From Bacillus safensis FO-36b (GTDB taxonomy: Bacteria; Bacillota; Bacilli; Bacillales; Bacillaceae): DNA of 64,000 nt. The stretch is taken from NCBI RefSeq assembly GCF_000691165.1, contig NZ_ASJD01000003.1, forward strand, positions 310,001 to 374,000, written 5' to 3'. The notes beneath the pieces were generated by a model. That model worked only from the letters and a program-made list of their open reading frames with translations. It was not told the origin of the DNA and searched no databases. The translations under genes and the position numbers were made by a program. Below are positions 28,865 through 39,310 of this stretch, piece by piece (position 1 is the stretch's first letter; every line of letters starts with the position of its first letter).

Positions 28865-28976
28865 GATGTTCATCATAAAGAATTTTTAATGATTGCCTGT
28901 TAGATAGGTGCAATTAACATAAATATGAATTGTGAAATGTATAAAGAGAGAACACCTCTTAAGGGGGATTTTGAGT

Positions 28977-31052
28977 ATGGCTGATTATTTAGTCATCGTT
29001 GAGTCGCCAGCAAAGGCGAAAACGATTGAGCGTTATTTAGGAAAAAAGTATAAAGTAAAAGCTTCAATGGGGCACGTAAGGGATTTACCGAAAAGTCAGC
29101 TCGGTGTTGATACTGAGCATGACTTCGAACCGAGATATATTACGATTCGCGGGAAAGGCCCGGTTTTAAAAGAATTAAAAACAGCGGCGAAAAAAGCAAA
29201 AAAAGTCTATCTCGCAGCTGACCCCGATAGAGAGGGAGAAGCGATTGCTTGGCATTTAGCACACAGCCTTGACCTTGACCTCTCTTCTGAATGCCGCGTT
29301 GTTTTTAACGAGATTACAAAAGATGCGATTAAGGATTCCTTTAAGCATCCACGTATGATCAATATGGACTTAGTTGATGCGCAGCAGGCAAGACGGATTT
29401 TAGATCGTCTCGTTGGGTATAAAATCAGTCCGATTTTATGGAAGAAAGTGAAAAAGGGCTTAAGTGCCGGACGTGTTCAATCAGTTGCACTCCGCCTGAT
29501 TATTGATCGCGAGAATGAAATTAATGAATTTAAACCAGAAGAATACTGGACTATTGACGGTACATTCCTTAAAGGAAAAGAAAGCTTCGAAGCGAGTTTC
29601 TTTGGCCTCAATGGTAAAAAACATCCATTGAAAACAAAAGAAGATGTAAAAGAAATCCTTTCGAAATTAAAAGGAAGCAAATTCTCTGTAGAGAAAGTAA
29701 CGAAAAAAGAGCGGAAACGTAATCCAGCCGTTCCGTTTACGACTTCTACTTTACAGCAGGAAGCTGCAAGAAAATTAAACTTCCGTGCGAAAAAAACAAT
29801 GATGATTGCACAGCAATTATATGAAGGAATTGATCTTGGTAAAGAAGGTACAGTCGGTCTCATTACATATATGAGAACGGACTCAACACGTATTTCCAAT
29901 ACGGCGATTGAAGAAGTATCTGCTTTCATTGATCAGACGTACGGCAAGAATTTCTTAAACACAACAAAACGACCGGCCAAAAAGAATGAAAATGCACAAG
30001 ATGCTCACGAAGCCATCCGCCCGACTTCTACGTTAAGAAAACCGGCAGATGTCAAGCATGTGCTAAGCCGCGATCAGCTTCGTCTGTATAAATTGATTTG
30101 GGAACGATTCGTGGCAAGCCAAATGGCGCCGGCTGTTCTTGATACAATGAGTGTGGATCTTGATCATAACGGTCTTACTTTCCGTGCGAATGGCAGTAAA
30201 GTGAAATTTCCTGGGTTTATGAAGGTTTATGTGGAAGGAAAGGACGACCAGCTAGAGGAAAAGGACAAAATGCTTCCTGATCTCAAAGAAGGGGATACAG
30301 TTCTTTCAAAAGATATCGAACCTGAACAGCACTTCACACAGCCGCCTCCGCGTTACACTGAGGCAAGATTGGTCAAAACACTTGAAGAGCTCGGTATAGG
30401 CCGTCCATCTACGTATGCACCAACATTAGATACGATTCAAAAGCGCGGCTATGTCGCACTTGATAATAAACGATTTACTCCGACAGAGCTTGGAGAGATT
30501 GTACTCAACTTAATCATTGAATTCTTCCCTGAAATCATTAACGTTGAATTTACAGCGAAAATGGAAAAGGAACTTGATAGCGTTGAAGAAGGTACGATCG
30601 AATGGGTTCGTATTATCGACAGCTTCTATCAAGACTTTGCAAAACGGGTAGAAAAAGCTGAAGCAGAGATGCAAGAAGTTGAGATTGAGCCGGAATACGC
30701 CGGAGTTGATTGTGAAGAGTGCGGACATCCGATGGTGTACAAAATGGGTCGATACGGTAAGTTCATGGCTTGCTCTAACTTTCCTGACTGCCGTAACACA
30801 AAACCAATTGTCAAAGATATCGGTGTCAAATGCCCGTCTTGTCATGAAGGAAACATTGTTGAACGAAAATCGAAGAAACGCCGCATTTTTTACGGCTGTG
30901 ATCGTTTTCCAGAGTGTGAATTCGTCTCTTGGGACAAACCAATTGAAAGAAAGTGTCCAAAATGCGAAAATATGCTTGTAGAGAAAAAGCTGAAAAAAGG
31001 CGTTCAAGTTCAATGTGTGAACTGTGATTATAAAGAGGAACAACAAAAATAG
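28977..31052 (+). CDS. topA: DNA topoisomerase I
   Basis: Relaxes negative supercoils by single-strand passage. The 691-residue type IA enzyme has an N-terminal Toprim domain ([31 protein letters not shown]), the active-site Tyr298 in [10 protein letters not shown], and three C-terminal four-cysteine zinc ribbons (about 575-690: CEECGHPM...[15 protein letters not shown]...[15 protein letters not shown]...CVNC). ATG 28977 follows AAGGGGGA; the open frame starts at 28932. Confidence 0.97.
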   Translation: MADYLVIVESPAKAKTIERYLGKKYKVKASMGHVRDLPKSQLGVDTEHDFEPRYITIRGKGPVLKELKTAAKKAKKVYLAADPDREGEAIAWHLAHSLDLDLSSECRVVFNEITKDAIKDSFKHPRMINMDLVDAQQARRILDRLVGYKISPILWKKVKKGLSAGRVQSVALRLIIDRENEINEFKPEEYWTIDGTFLKGKESFEASFFGLNGKKHPLKTKEDVKEILSKLKGSKFSVEKVTKKERKRNPAVPFTTSTLQQEAARKLNFRAKKTMMIAQQLYEGIDLGKEGTVGLITYMRTDSTRISNTAIEEVSAFIDQTYGKNFLNTTKRPAKKNENAQDAHEAIRPTSTLRKPADVKHVLSRDQLRLYKLIWERFVASQMAPAVLDTMSVDLDHNGLTFRANGSKVKFPGFMKVYVEGKDDQLEEKDKMLPDLKEGDTVLSKDIEPEQHFTQPPPRYTEARLVKTLEELGIGRPSTYAPTLDTIQKRGYVALDNKRFTPTELGEIVLNLIIEFFPEIINVEFTAKMEKELDSVEEGTIEWVRIIDSFYQDFAKRVEKAEAEMQEVEIEPEYAGVDCEECGHPMVYKMGRYGKFMACSNFPDCRNTKPIVKDIGVKCPSCHEGNIVERKSKKRRIFYGCDRFPECEFVSWDKPIERKCPKCENMLVEKKLKKGVQVQCVNCDYKEEQQK

Positions 31053-31085
31053 CGGTGAGCAGCCTTGTTCACCTGCTTTTTTATG
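31053..31085 (+). terminator. possible weak terminator after topA
   Basis: GGTGA and TCACC form a short stem around a 10-nt loop shortly after the topA stop, followed by TGCTTTTTTATG. The stem is short, so this is tentative. Confidence 0.4.
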
Positions 31086-31122
31086 TCATCAAACAGACCT
31101 TACGAAATAGGAGAGTTGTACA

Positions 31123-32427
31123 ATGAGTCAATTTGTAAATGTGATCGGAGCCGGTTTAGCTGGAAGTGAAGCAGCATGGCAAATCGCTAAACGAGGCATT
31201 AAAGTCAATTTATATGAAATGAGACCTGTGAAACAAACGCCGGCTCACCACACAGATAAATTTGCGGAGCTTGTATGCAGCAACTCACTGCGTGCGAATG
31301 CTTTGACAAATGCAGTAGGTGTATTAAAGGAAGAAATGCGTCATTTAGATTCAGCCATCATCGCAGCAGCAGATGAAAGCTCAGTTCCTGCTGGCGGCGC
31401 GCTTGCAGTAGACCGTCATGAATTTGCAGCAAACGTGACAGACCGCGTGAAAAATCATCCGAATGTTACTGTCTTTCAAGAAGAGGTGCAGAGCATTCCA
31501 GAAGGTCCGACAATTATCGCGACTGGCCCGCTGACATCTGAAGCACTTTCCAAAGAATTAAAATCGTTAACAGGAGAAGAATATCTCTATTTCTACGATG
31601 CAGCAGCACCTATTCTAGAGAAAGACAGCATTGATATGGATAAGGTGTACTTGAAATCTCGCTATGACAAAGGAGAAGCTGCTTATTTAAACTGTCCAAT
31701 GACAGAAGAAGAATTCGATCGTTTTTATGAGGCGCTCATTTCTGCTGAAACTGTACCATTAAAGGAATTTGAAAAAGAAATCTTCTTTGAAGGCTGTATG
31801 CCAATTGAAGTCATGGCGAAAAGAGGAAAGAAAACGATGCTGTTTGGTCCGATGAAGCCAGTAGGACTTGAAGATCCGAAAACAGGCAAAAGACCTTACG
31901 CTGTTGTTCAATTAAGACAGGATGATGCAGCAGGTACTTTATATAACATCGTTGGCTTCCAGACACATCTGAAGTGGGGCGATCAAAAGGAAGTATTCCG
32001 TTTGATTCCAGGTCTTGAAGAAGCAGAGATTGTCCGTTACGGCGTGATGCACCGTAATACATTTATTAACTCGCCAAGCCTTTTAAGACCGACTTATCAG
32101 TTTAAAAATAGAGATGATCTATTCTTTGCCGGACAAATGACAGGCGTTGAAGGGTATGTCGAGTCCGCAGCGTCGGGACTAGTGGCAGGTATTAACGCCG
32201 CTCGTTTTGTCAAAGGAGAAGAGCTTGTGACACTTCCGGAGGAAACGGCGATTGGCAGTATGGCTCACTACATCACATCGACAAACAAGAAAAGCTTCCA
32301 GCCGATGAATGCGAATTTTGGTTTGCTGAAAGATCTAGGAGTTCGAATTAAAAACAAACAAGAACGTTATGCAGAGTACGCTAAGCGTGCAATCGAAACT
32401 ATTCAAACTATTTCGAAATCTCTGTAG
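31123..32427 (+). CDS. trmFO: methylenetetrahydrofolate-tRNA-(uracil-5-)-methyltransferase TrmFO
   Basis: A folate- and FAD-dependent enzyme that forms ribothymidine at U54 of tRNA. The 434-residue protein has the dinucleotide-binding start [14 protein letters not shown] (residues 5-18), [20 protein letters not shown], and a C-terminal [23 protein letters not shown] segment. ATG 31123 follows ATAGGAGAG. Between topA and xerC as in B. subtilis (gid). Confidence 0.96.
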   Translation: MSQFVNVIGAGLAGSEAAWQIAKRGIKVNLYEMRPVKQTPAHHTDKFAELVCSNSLRANALTNAVGVLKEEMRHLDSAIIAAADESSVPAGGALAVDRHEFAANVTDRVKNHPNVTVFQEEVQSIPEGPTIIATGPLTSEALSKELKSLTGEEYLYFYDAAAPILEKDSIDMDKVYLKSRYDKGEAAYLNCPMTEEEFDRFYEALISAETVPLKEFEKEIFFEGCMPIEVMAKRGKKTMLFGPMKPVGLEDPKTGKRPYAVVQLRQDDAAGTLYNIVGFQTHLKWGDQKEVFRLIPGLEEAEIVRYGVMHRNTFINSPSLLRPTYQFKNRDDLFFAGQMTGVEGYVESAASGLVAGINAARFVKGEELVTLPEETAIGSMAHYITSTNKKSFQPMNANFGLLKDLGVRIKNKQERYAEYAKRAIETIQTISKSL

Positions 32428-32434
32428 TAAAACA

Positions 32435-32462
32435 TTGCACGGAAAGCAAGATATGTGATACC
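32435..32462 (+). promoter_or_regulatory. candidate promoter of xerC-hslVU-codY
   Basis: TTGCAC (32435-32440) with a weak extended -10 TGTGATACC (GATACC at 32457-32462), 16-bp spacer. It lies just after trmFO and about 28 nt before xerC. Confidence 0.4.
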
Positions 32463-32489
32463 ATTTAAAAGCCTTAAAGAGGTGTAAAA

Positions 32490-33407
32490 ATGACGAATAA
32501 ACAGCGTCTTGTCCACTTATTCATTGAATATCTGCAAATTGAAAAAAACTATTCAGCTTTAACGATCTCAGGATATACAGAAGCCATTGAAGAGTTTGTC
32601 AGATTTATGAACATTCAAGGAATAGACGGTTTTGAAGAGGTATCCTATCAAGATACGAGAATTTATTTAACAGAAGCTTATGAAAAAGGCCTGACAAGAA
32701 GAACGATTAGTAAGAAAGTCTCTGCGCTTCGCAGCTTTTATAAATTTTTATTAAGAGAACAGCTTGTGAAAGAAAATCCTTTTTTACTCGTTAGCTTACC
32801 AAAGCAGGATAAGCGGATTCCTTCATTTTTGTATGAAGAGGAACTAAAAGAGCTTTTTACAGTTTCTGATGTCAGCACACCACTTGGGCAAAGAAATCAA
32901 GCCATTTTAGAACTTCTTTATGCAACAGGTATGAGGGTCAGTGAGTTATGTTCATTAAAAGAATCTGATCTTGATTTATCGATGGATACAGTGCTTGTTC
33001 ATGGGAAAGGCAGCAAGCAGCGGTATGTTCCTTTCGGGTCATATGCTCATGAAGCGCTCATTACTTATTTAGAGGATGGAAGGCAGAAGCTGAAAGCTAA
33101 GGGGAAAGACCGCGCTGATACTCATGTGTTTTTGAATCAGCGCGGGACGCCTCTTACAGACAGAGGTGTTCGATTCATTCTCACTGAATTAATGAAAAAG
33201 GCGTCAGGTACATTACATATCCATCCTCACATGTTGAGGCACACCTTTGCCACGCATCTCTTAAACGAGGGAGCAGATTTGAGAAGTGTTCAAGAACTTC
33301 TCGGTCATTCAAATTTATCATCTACACAGGTGTACACGCATGTATCAAAAGATTCTTTAAGAAACACGTACATGTCTCATCACCCAAGGGCTTTTAAACG
33401 ATCCTAA
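32490..33407 (+). CDS. xerC: tyrosine recombinase XerC
   Basis: Site-specific recombinase that resolves chromosome dimers with XerD at dif. The 305-residue protein has an N-terminal SAM-like core-binding domain and a C-terminal catalytic domain with Arg149 (TGMRVSEL), [14 protein letters not shown] (His, Arg), GHSNLSSTQ and the nucleophile Tyr282 in VYTHVS. Starts at ATG 32490 after AAAGAGGTG. Known as codV in the codVWXY operon; hslV follows 14 bp later. Confidence 0.96.
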   Translation: MTNKQRLVHLFIEYLQIEKNYSALTISGYTEAIEEFVRFMNIQGIDGFEEVSYQDTRIYLTEAYEKGLTRRTISKKVSALRSFYKFLLREQLVKENPFLLVSLPKQDKRIPSFLYEEELKELFTVSDVSTPLGQRNQAILELLYATGMRVSELCSLKESDLDLSMDTVLVHGKGSKQRYVPFGSYAHEALITYLEDGRQKLKAKGKDRADTHVFLNQRGTPLTDRGVRFILTELMKKASGTLHIHPHMLRHTFATHLLNEGADLRSVQELLGHSNLSSTQVYTHVSKDSLRNTYMSHHPRAFKRS

Positions 33408-33421
33408 AAGGAGGTTTTTTC

Positions 33422-33967
33422 ATGTCATCATTTCATGCAACAACCATCTTTGCCGTTCAACATAAAGGAAAAAGTGCAATGGCTGGCGACGGTCAAGTTA
33501 CTTTCGGGCAGGCTGTCGTGATGAAACACACAGCAAAAAAAGTGCGCCGTCTTTTCGGAGGCAAGGTGCTTGCAGGTTTTGCAGGTTCAGTAGCAGATGC
33601 TTTTACACTCTTTGAAAAGTTTGAAACAAAGCTTGAAGAATATGGTGGTAACTTAAAGCGGGCAGCCGTAGAACTAGCGAAGGAATGGCGAAGTGACAAG
33701 ATGCTAAGGCAGCTTGAGGCTATGCTCATCGTCATGAATAAAGAAAGTATTTTGCTCGTCTCTGGAACTGGAGAGGTCATTGAACCAGATGATGGGATTT
33801 TGGCCATTGGCTCAGGCGGCAACTATGCGCTTAGCGCCGGGAGAGCTCTCAAAACCCATGCAGGTGATCATCTCACAGCGAGAGAAATTGCAAAGGCCGC
33901 TCTTGAAACGGCCGGAGAAATCTGTGTCTACACGAACGATCAAATCACTTTAGAAGAGCTTGAATAG
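33422..33967 (+). CDS. hslV: HslV/ClpQ peptidase subunit with N-terminal Ser
   Basis: Proteolytic subunit of the HslVU (ClpQY, CodWX) ATP-dependent protease. 181 residues, proteasome beta-type fold with [10 protein letters not shown] and [14 protein letters not shown]. Most HslV proteins mature to an N-terminal TT. Here the chain starts [13 protein letters not shown], as in B. subtilis CodW, which is known to use an N-terminal serine. Starts at ATG 33422 with AAAGGAGG. Overlaps the open frame of hslU but not the chosen hslU start. Confidence 0.96.
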   Translation: MSSFHATTIFAVQHKGKSAMAGDGQVTFGQAVVMKHTAKKVRRLFGGKVLAGFAGSVADAFTLFEKFETKLEEYGGNLKRAAVELAKEWRSDKMLRQLEAMLIVMNKESILLVSGTGEVIEPDDGILAIGSGGNYALSAGRALKTHAGDHLTAREIAKAALETAGEICVYTNDQITLEELE

Positions 33968-33983
33968 AAAGGACATGAGACGT

Positions 33984-35384
33984 ATGGAGAAAAAGCCGTT
34001 TACCCCAAGAGAGATAGTTGAAAAGCTTGATCAATACATCATTGGTCAGCTTGATGCGAAAAAAGCAGTGGCGGTGGCTTTAAGAAACCGTTACAGAAGA
34101 AGTCTTTTACATGATAAGCTAAAGGATGAAGTCGTTCCTAAAAACATTTTAATGATCGGCCCAACAGGTGTGGGGAAAACAGAAATTGCCCGCAGAATTG
34201 CTCGAATTTCTGGTGCGCCTTTTATTAAAGTGGAAGCGACGAAGTTTACTGAAGTGGGTTATGTCGGCCGTGACGTAGAGTCCATGGTGAGAGATTTAGT
34301 TGAAACAGCGATTAGACTTGTCAAAGAAGAAAAGATGAAAGATGTTCAAGAAGAAGCAGAAAAACAAGCAAATAAACGTCTTGTTCATTTACTTGTTCCT
34401 GGTAAGAAAAAGAGCCAGTCTGTGAAAAATCCTTTTGAGATGCTGTTTGGCGGTTCTGATGAAGATGACCGTGATCGAGATCATTCAAATGAAGAAGTGG
34501 AACTCGAATCGACAAGAAAGCGAATCGCTCATCAGCTGGCTATGGGAGAACTTGAAGATCATTACGTCACGATTGAAGTAGAAGAACAGCAGCCTTCCAT
34601 GTTTGATATGCTTCAAGGCTCGGGTATGGAGCAAATGGGTATGAACATGCAGGATGCGCTCGGCAATCTCATGCCTAAAAAGAAAAAACGCAGAAAGCTG
34701 ACTGTCAGAGAAGCAAGAAAGGCGTTAACGGCTGAGGAAGCTTCAAAACTGATTGATATGGATGAAGTCAGTCAGGAAGCGGTCTACAAAGCAGAGCAGC
34801 AAGGAATTATTTTTATCGATGAAATCGACAAAATTGCCAAAAGCGGTGGTGCATCATCTGCAGATGTTTCTCGTGAAGGGGTTCAGCGTGATATTTTACC
34901 GATTGTAGAAGGTTCAACTGTGATGACGAAATATGGTGCCGTTAAAACTGATCATGTGCTGTTTGTTGCAGCAGGTGCATTTCATATGGCAAAGCCATCA
35001 GATTTGATTCCGGAGCTTCAGGGACGTTTCCCAATCCGTGTAGAATTAGATAAATTAAGTATAGAAGACTTTGTGAAAATCTTAACGGAACCAGATAATG
35101 CATTATTAAAGCAATATAAAGCTTTACTTGAAACAGAAGGTATATCTCTTGAATTTTCTGACGATGCTATTCATAAGATTGCCGAAGTGGCTTATCATGT
35201 CAATCAGGAGACAGATAACATCGGTGCAAGAAGGCTTCATACCATACTTGAGAAGCTGCTTGAAGAGCTTTCATTTGAGGCGCCTGATATTACGATGGAG
35301 ACAGTGACCATTACCCCTCAGTATGTCGAAGAGAAGCTAGGAAAGATTGCAAATAACAAAGATTTAAGTCAATTTATACTTTAA
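33984..35384 (+). CDS. hslU: HslU/ClpY ATPase subunit
   Basis: AAA+ unfoldase partner of HslV. The 466-residue protein has Walker A GPTGVGKT near residue 58, the pore GYVGRD loop near 92, the intermediate I domain (about 110-240), Walker [13 protein letters not shown] near 275, sensor motifs and the C-terminal peptide LSQFIL that inserts into HslV. ATG 33984 is preferred over ATG 33975, which lies too close to AAAGGA (33968-33973). Confidence 0.96.
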   Translation: MEKKPFTPREIVEKLDQYIIGQLDAKKAVAVALRNRYRRSLLHDKLKDEVVPKNILMIGPTGVGKTEIARRIARISGAPFIKVEATKFTEVGYVGRDVESMVRDLVETAIRLVKEEKMKDVQEEAEKQANKRLVHLLVPGKKKSQSVKNPFEMLFGGSDEDDRDRDHSNEEVELESTRKRIAHQLAMGELEDHYVTIEVEEQQPSMFDMLQGSGMEQMGMNMQDALGNLMPKKKKRRKLTVREARKALTAEEASKLIDMDEVSQEAVYKAEQQGIIFIDEIDKIAKSGGASSADVSREGVQRDILPIVEGSTVMTKYGAVKTDHVLFVAAGAFHMAKPSDLIPELQGRFPIRVELDKLSIEDFVKILTEPDNALLKQYKALLETEGISLEFSDDAIHKIAEVAYHVNQETDNIGARRLHTILEKLLEELSFEAPDITMETVTITPQYVEEKLGKIANNKDLSQFIL

Positions 35385-35418
35385 CAAATGAATAAAGTAA
35401 TCTAGGAGGATCATTATT

Positions 35419-36198
35419 ATGGCGTTACTACAAAAAACAAGGATTATTAACTCAATGCTGCAAGATGCAGCGGGGAAACCAGTTAATTTTAAAGAAATGG
35501 CAGAAACACTGAGAGATGTCATTGATTCAAACATTTTCGTATTAAGCAGAAGAGGAAAGCTTCTTGGCTACTCCATTAATCAGCAGATCGAAAATGCACG
35601 TATGAAAAAAATGCTTGAAGATCGTCAGTTCCCTGAGGAATATACAAAGAGTCTATTCAATGTCCCTGAAACGTCTTCAAACCTTGATATTAACAGTGAA
35701 TATACAGCTTTCCCTATTGAGAACCGTGACTTATTCCAATCAGGCTTAACAACAATTGTCCCAATTATCGGCGGAGGAGATCGTTTAGGTACGTTAATCC
35801 TGTCCCGCTTACAAGATACATTCACAGATGATGATTTAATTCTTGCTGAATACGGGGCAACAGTTGTTGGAATGGAGATTCTTCGCGAGAAAGCAGAGGA
35901 AATCGAAGAAGAAGCAAGAAGCAAAGCGGTTGTCCAAATGGCGATTAGCTCTCTTTCATATAGTGAGCTTGAAGCGATTGAGCACATTTTTGAAGAGCTG
36001 GATGGAAACGAAGGTCTTCTTGTCGCAAGTAAAATTGCAGATCGTGTAGGGATTACGCGTTCAGTGATCGTAAACGCCTTACGTAAGTTAGAAAGTGCAG
36101 GCGTAATCGAATCTCGTTCTCTTGGAATGAAGGGAACGTACATCAAAGTGTTAAACAACAAATTTTTAATTGAACTCGAAAATTTAAAATCTCATTAA
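35419..36198 (+). CDS. codY: GTP- and BCAA-sensing global repressor CodY
   Basis: Repressor of stationary-phase, amino-acid and motility genes when GTP and branched-chain amino acids are abundant. The 259-residue protein has an N-terminal GAF-type ligand domain (about 1-155) and a C-terminal winged helix (about 200-259) with [23 protein letters not shown] 35419 follows TAGGAGGA. In B. subtilis CodY represses the fla/che operon that begins just downstream. Confidence 0.98.
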   Translation: MALLQKTRIINSMLQDAAGKPVNFKEMAETLRDVIDSNIFVLSRRGKLLGYSINQQIENARMKKMLEDRQFPEEYTKSLFNVPETSSNLDINSEYTAFPIENRDLFQSGLTTIVPIIGGGDRLGTLILSRLQDTFTDDDLILAEYGATVVGMEILREKAEEIEEEARSKAVVQMAISSLSYSELEAIEHIFEELDGNEGLLVASKIADRVGITRSVIVNALRKLESAGVIESRSLGMKGTYIKVLNNKFLIELENLKSH

Positions 36199-36222
36199 TC
36201 AAAAACCCTTTTTGGCCGAAAT
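36196..36222 (+). promoter_or_regulatory. candidate SigD promoter of fla/che inside the codY terminator
   Basis: TAAT (36196-36199), 15 bp, then GCCGAAAT (36215-36222), matching the SigD pattern TAAA-N15-GCCGATAT with one mismatch in each box. Transcription starting near 36229 would skip the left arm of the hairpin and so would not be terminated. A SigD promoter upstream of fla/che is known in B. subtilis. Confidence 0.45.
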
Positions 36223-36246
36223 AAATGCTGAAAAGGGTTTTTTTAT
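36199..36246 (+). terminator. terminator after codY
   Basis: AAAAACCCTTTT (36201-36212) pairs with AAAAGGGTTTTTTT (36231-36244). The 18-nt loop contains a SigD-like -10 sequence, reported separately. Confidence 0.9.
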
Positions 36247-36260
36247 GTGAAAAAATGAGG

Positions 36261-36275
36261 ATTTGTCCGAAAAAT
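36261..36275 (+). promoter_or_regulatory. weak CodY-box-like sequence upstream of flgB
   Basis: ATTTGTCCGAAAAAT matches 11 of 15 positions of the CodY consensus AATTTTCWGAAAATT. It lies between the codY terminator and the main fla/che promoter. The match is modest. Confidence 0.3.
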
Positions 36276-36387
36276 GTCACTCTTTTTTCCAAGAAACCCC
36301 TTACAAATCTGTAGTGCTTTGAATCTAGGCCTTTATACCTATTCGTAAAATAGATATATATTACGAGTTTTTTTTACATATACATCA

Positions 36388-36416
36388 TAGACTTTAATCC
36401 TATTATTTCTTACAAT
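36388..36416 (+). promoter_or_regulatory. candidate SigA promoter of the fla/che operon
   Basis: TAGACT (36388-36393) and TACAAT (36411-36416), 17-bp spacer. The predicted leader is about 60 nt. The rest of the 36247-36480 gap is AT-rich and without further structure I can name. Confidence 0.5.
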
Positions 36417-36480
36417 GAACATATGGTTTTACAAATCTCGACATGATTAAATGGAATGAAATACATATGATTGGAGGTAT

Positions 36481-36876
36481 ATGGTTTTGGATATATTTTC
36501 TGGAACGATAAGCAACCTTGAGAATGCCTTGGGCAGAGCGAATGTTAAGCAAAAAGTCATAAGCAATAATATCGCGAATATAGATACACCGAACTACAAG
36601 TCGAAAAACGTCGCATTCCATGACATGCTAAATGATGCGTCAATCAAATTAGATGCTAAAAAAACATACCAAGGTCACATTGATTTTTCAAAAACAGGGT
36701 CTAATTATTCAGTTGTTTCGAGCAACCGTACTTCTTATCAAGAAAACGGAAATAATGTCGATATTGATCAAGAGATGAGTGAACTCGCTAAAAACCAAAT
36801 TCAGTATAATGCGCTGGTGGAAAGAATGAGCGGGAAATTCAATTCTCTTAAAACAGTTTTGACAGGAGGTAAGTGA
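36481..36876 (+). CDS. flgB: flagellar basal-body proximal rod protein FlgB
   Basis: First gene of the fla/che operon; the 131-residue rod subunit is exported through the basal body. The N-terminal rod motif reads KVISNNIANIDTPNYKSK and the C-terminal helix contains AKNQIQYNALVERMSGKF. Starts at ATG 36481 close behind TTGGAGG; a TTG two codons later is a possible alternative. Its TGA stop shares its last base with the flgC start. Confidence 0.96.
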   Translation: MVLDIFSGTISNLENALGRANVKQKVISNNIANIDTPNYKSKNVAFHDMLNDASIKLDAKKTYQGHIDFSKTGSNYSVVSSNRTSYQENGNNVDIDQEMSELAKNQIQYNALVERMSGKFNSLKTVLTGGK

Positions 36877-37328
36877 TGTCGATCTTTTCAGGAGTGAACG
36901 CTTCGGCCTCAGCATTAACGGCACAGAGGCTCAGAATGGACGTTGTATCCTCAAACCTTGCAAATATGGATACGACAAGAGCTAAACAGGTTGATGGCAA
37001 CTGGGAGCCTTATAGACGTAAGCTTGTCACATTACAGCCGTCAGGTGAATCGTTTTCATCTATATTGAACTCAAGTATGAATTCGAGCGGCAAATTAGGA
37101 AACGGCGTCAAAGTAACAAAGATTACTGAAGACGAAACTCCATTCAACCTTCAATATGATCCTACAAATCCCGATGCCAATGAAAATGGATATGTTCAAA
37201 CACCAAATGTCGATCCATTAAAAGAAATGGTCGACCTCATCAGCAGCTCAAGATCATATGAAGCAAACGTGACTGCTCTAAATGCGAATAAAAGCATGCT
37301 GATGAAAGCTTTAGAAATAGGAAAGTAA
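36876..37328 (+). CDS. flgC: flagellar basal-body rod protein FlgC
   Basis: A 150-residue proximal rod subunit. Shows MDVVSSNLANMDTTRAKQV (rod N-motif) and the C-terminal helix VDLISSSRSYEANVTALNANK. ATG 36876 overlaps the flgB stop (TGATG) with GACAGGAGG upstream; GTG 36873 is a less likely start. fliE follows 11 bp downstream. Confidence 0.97.
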   Translation: MSIFSGVNASASALTAQRLRMDVVSSNLANMDTTRAKQVDGNWEPYRRKLVTLQPSGESFSSILNSSMNSSGKLGNGVKVTKITEDETPFNLQYDPTNPDANENGYVQTPNVDPLKEMVDLISSSRSYEANVTALNANKSMLMKALEIGK

Positions 37329-37339
37329 GGTGAAAACAA

Positions 37340-37657
37340 TTGGTTAATGCAATATCTCCTTTCCAGCTTCAAACTGCTCAGCAAGCAAGTGAATTGACGA
37401 ATGCAACGCCCATTCAGGCGGCTGCACCTAAAAGTCAAACGAATTTCTCTGATGTGCTGAAGAATTCCATTGAGGCATTAAATCAATCACAGCTGAAATC
37501 AGACCAGTATACAAATGCGCTTGCACAAGGAAAAGATGTCAATCTCGATGAAGTCATGATTGCTTCACAAAAAGCGAGTGTCACACTCACAGCTGCAACA
37601 GAGTTTCGAAATAAAGCAGTCGAAGCGTACCAAGAGATTATGAGAATGCAGATGTAG
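37340..37657 (+). CDS. fliE: flagellar hook-basal body protein FliE
   Basis: A 105-residue adaptor between the MS ring and the rod. The C-terminal part (SQLKSDQYTNALAQGKDVNL through EAYQEIMRMQM) matches the FliE family end. Starts with TTG at 37340, about 8 nt after AAGGTG; no ATG is available in frame nearby. Confidence 0.94.
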   Translation: MVNAISPFQLQTAQQASELTNATPIQAAAPKSQTNFSDVLKNSIEALNQSQLKSDQYTNALAQGKDVNLDEVMIASQKASVTLTAATEFRNKAVEAYQEIMRMQM

Positions 37658-37706
37658 GAGGTGCTGGTGGACAAAAAAAGACTGAATGGAATGACCGGGG
37701 GTTAAG

Positions 37707-39299
37707 ATGAATCGTACTTTAATGCAATTAAGAACAAAAACAGTTGAGTTTTGGCGAAATCGATCAAAATTACAAAAAATACTCATGATTGGCGGCGTTG
37801 CTGCCCTAGCAATCATTATTACGGTTGTTAGCATCTTTGCTTCTTCTGAAAAAATGGTTCCGCTCTTTAGAGACTTGTCTGAGGCAGAAGCTGGACAAAT
37901 CAAACAGGAACTAGATGGCAAAAACGTTAAATCGGAACTTGCAAACAATGGAACAACGATTCTCGTTCCAGAAAAGCAAGCAGATTCTTTAAAAGTAACA
38001 CTCGCATCCGAAGGGCTCCCTAAGACAGGCAACATTGATTATTCCTTCTTTGCAAACAATTCAGGCTTCGGTTTAACAGATAATGAATTTGATGTTCTGA
38101 AAGTAGACGCAACTCAGACAGAACTATCCAATCTGATCAACACAATTGATGGGATTAAAGATTCAAAAGTGATGATTAACCTGCCAAAAGATTCCGTTTT
38201 TGTTGGAGAAGAGCAAAGTAATGCATCAGCATCCATAGTGCTGCAAGTTGAGCCGGGCTACACGCTCACACCGCAGCAAGTAAAAGGCCTTTATCATCTT
38301 ATTTCAAAAAGTGTGCCGAATTTAAAAACAGAAAACATTGTCATTATGGACCAAGATTCCAACTACTACGACTTAAACACCAGCTCCGATTCCTATGCAA
38401 GTGGAATGGATGCACAGCAGCAGAAAAAAGAGGAAATCGAAAAGAATCTTCAAAGAAAAATTCAGCAGCTGCTCGGAACAATGATGGGTCAAGATAAAGT
38501 GGCTGTATCGGTCACAACAGACATTGATTTTACTGAAGAAAAAAGAAAAGAAGACCTAGTAGAACCTGTTGATAAAGAAAACATGCAGGGGATTGCTGTC
38601 AGCGCTGAAAAGATTGCTGAAACTTATTCAGGTAACGGCGCAGCAGCTGGAGGCACCGCTGGAACAGGTGACGATGATGTCACAAATTATCAAGGTGCCG
38701 ATGGAGCGAATGGAAGCGGAGATTACGAAAAGAGCGAAGATCGCATCAATTATGAAGTCAACCGCATTCATAAAGATATCAAAGAAAGCCCTTATAAAAT
38801 TAGAGATGTTGGCATTCAAGCATTGGTCGAACCACCAACTGCAAACGATGTAAACTCTTTAACGGCTGAAAGACAAGATGATATCAAAAAGATTCTTTCA
38901 ACGATCATTAGCACATCGATTGATAAAGAATACACAAATGGTCAAGCGCTCACTCAAGCCGACTTAGATAACAAAATCGTTTTATCTGTATCAAAATTAG
39001 ACGGTAAACAGCAAACTGCGGCAGATAACCCTTCAAACAATATTCCAATTTGGGTTTATATTGTAGGCGGTGTGCTTCTACTTGCAATTATCGCTCTTAT
39101 CATTCTTCTTGTACGCAAGCGTAGAAGAGATGAGGAAGAAGAGTTTGAGTTTGATGAACGTACACCAATCGATGTTCCTGATATCGACACTGAACCAGAA
39201 ACAGAAGAAATGGTGAGAAAAAATCAGCTTGAAAAAATGGCAAAAGAAAAACCAGAAGACTTTGCTAAATTGCTACGCAGCTGGCTGTCCGAGGATTAG
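37707..39299 (+). CDS. fliF: flagellar MS-ring protein FliF
   Basis: Membrane ring that is the base for flagellar assembly. The 530-residue protein has one TM near residues 27-48 (ILMIGGVAALAIIITVVSIF), periplasmic-side ring-building motifs (LVPEKQADSLKVTLASEGLP), a flexible Gly/Asp-rich loop near 310-335, a second TM near 447-468, and an acidic cytoplasmic tail (LLRSWLSED at the end) that binds FliG. ATG 37707 follows CGGGGGTT. Confidence 0.97.
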   Translation: MNRTLMQLRTKTVEFWRNRSKLQKILMIGGVAALAIIITVVSIFASSEKMVPLFRDLSEAEAGQIKQELDGKNVKSELANNGTTILVPEKQADSLKVTLASEGLPKTGNIDYSFFANNSGFGLTDNEFDVLKVDATQTELSNLINTIDGIKDSKVMINLPKDSVFVGEEQSNASASIVLQVEPGYTLTPQQVKGLYHLISKSVPNLKTENIVIMDQDSNYYDLNTSSDSYASGMDAQQQKKEEIEKNLQRKIQQLLGTMMGQDKVAVSVTTDIDFTEEKRKEDLVEPVDKENMQGIAVSAEKIAETYSGNGAAAGGTAGTGDDDVTNYQGADGANGSGDYEKSEDRINYEVNRIHKDIKESPYKIRDVGIQALVEPPTANDVNSLTAERQDDIKKILSTIISTSIDKEYTNGQALTQADLDNKIVLSVSKLDGKQQTAADNPSNNIPIWVYIVGGVLLLAIIALIILLVRKRRRDEEEEFEFDERTPIDVPDIDTEPETEEMVRKNQLEKMAKEKPEDFAKLLRSWLSED

Positions 39300-39310
39300 G
39301 AGGAATACAC

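Noticed and set aside
36428-36433. TTTACA close to flgB as a second -35 box
   Set aside because: No -10-like hexamer at 16-18 bp; the sequence there is ATGGAA.
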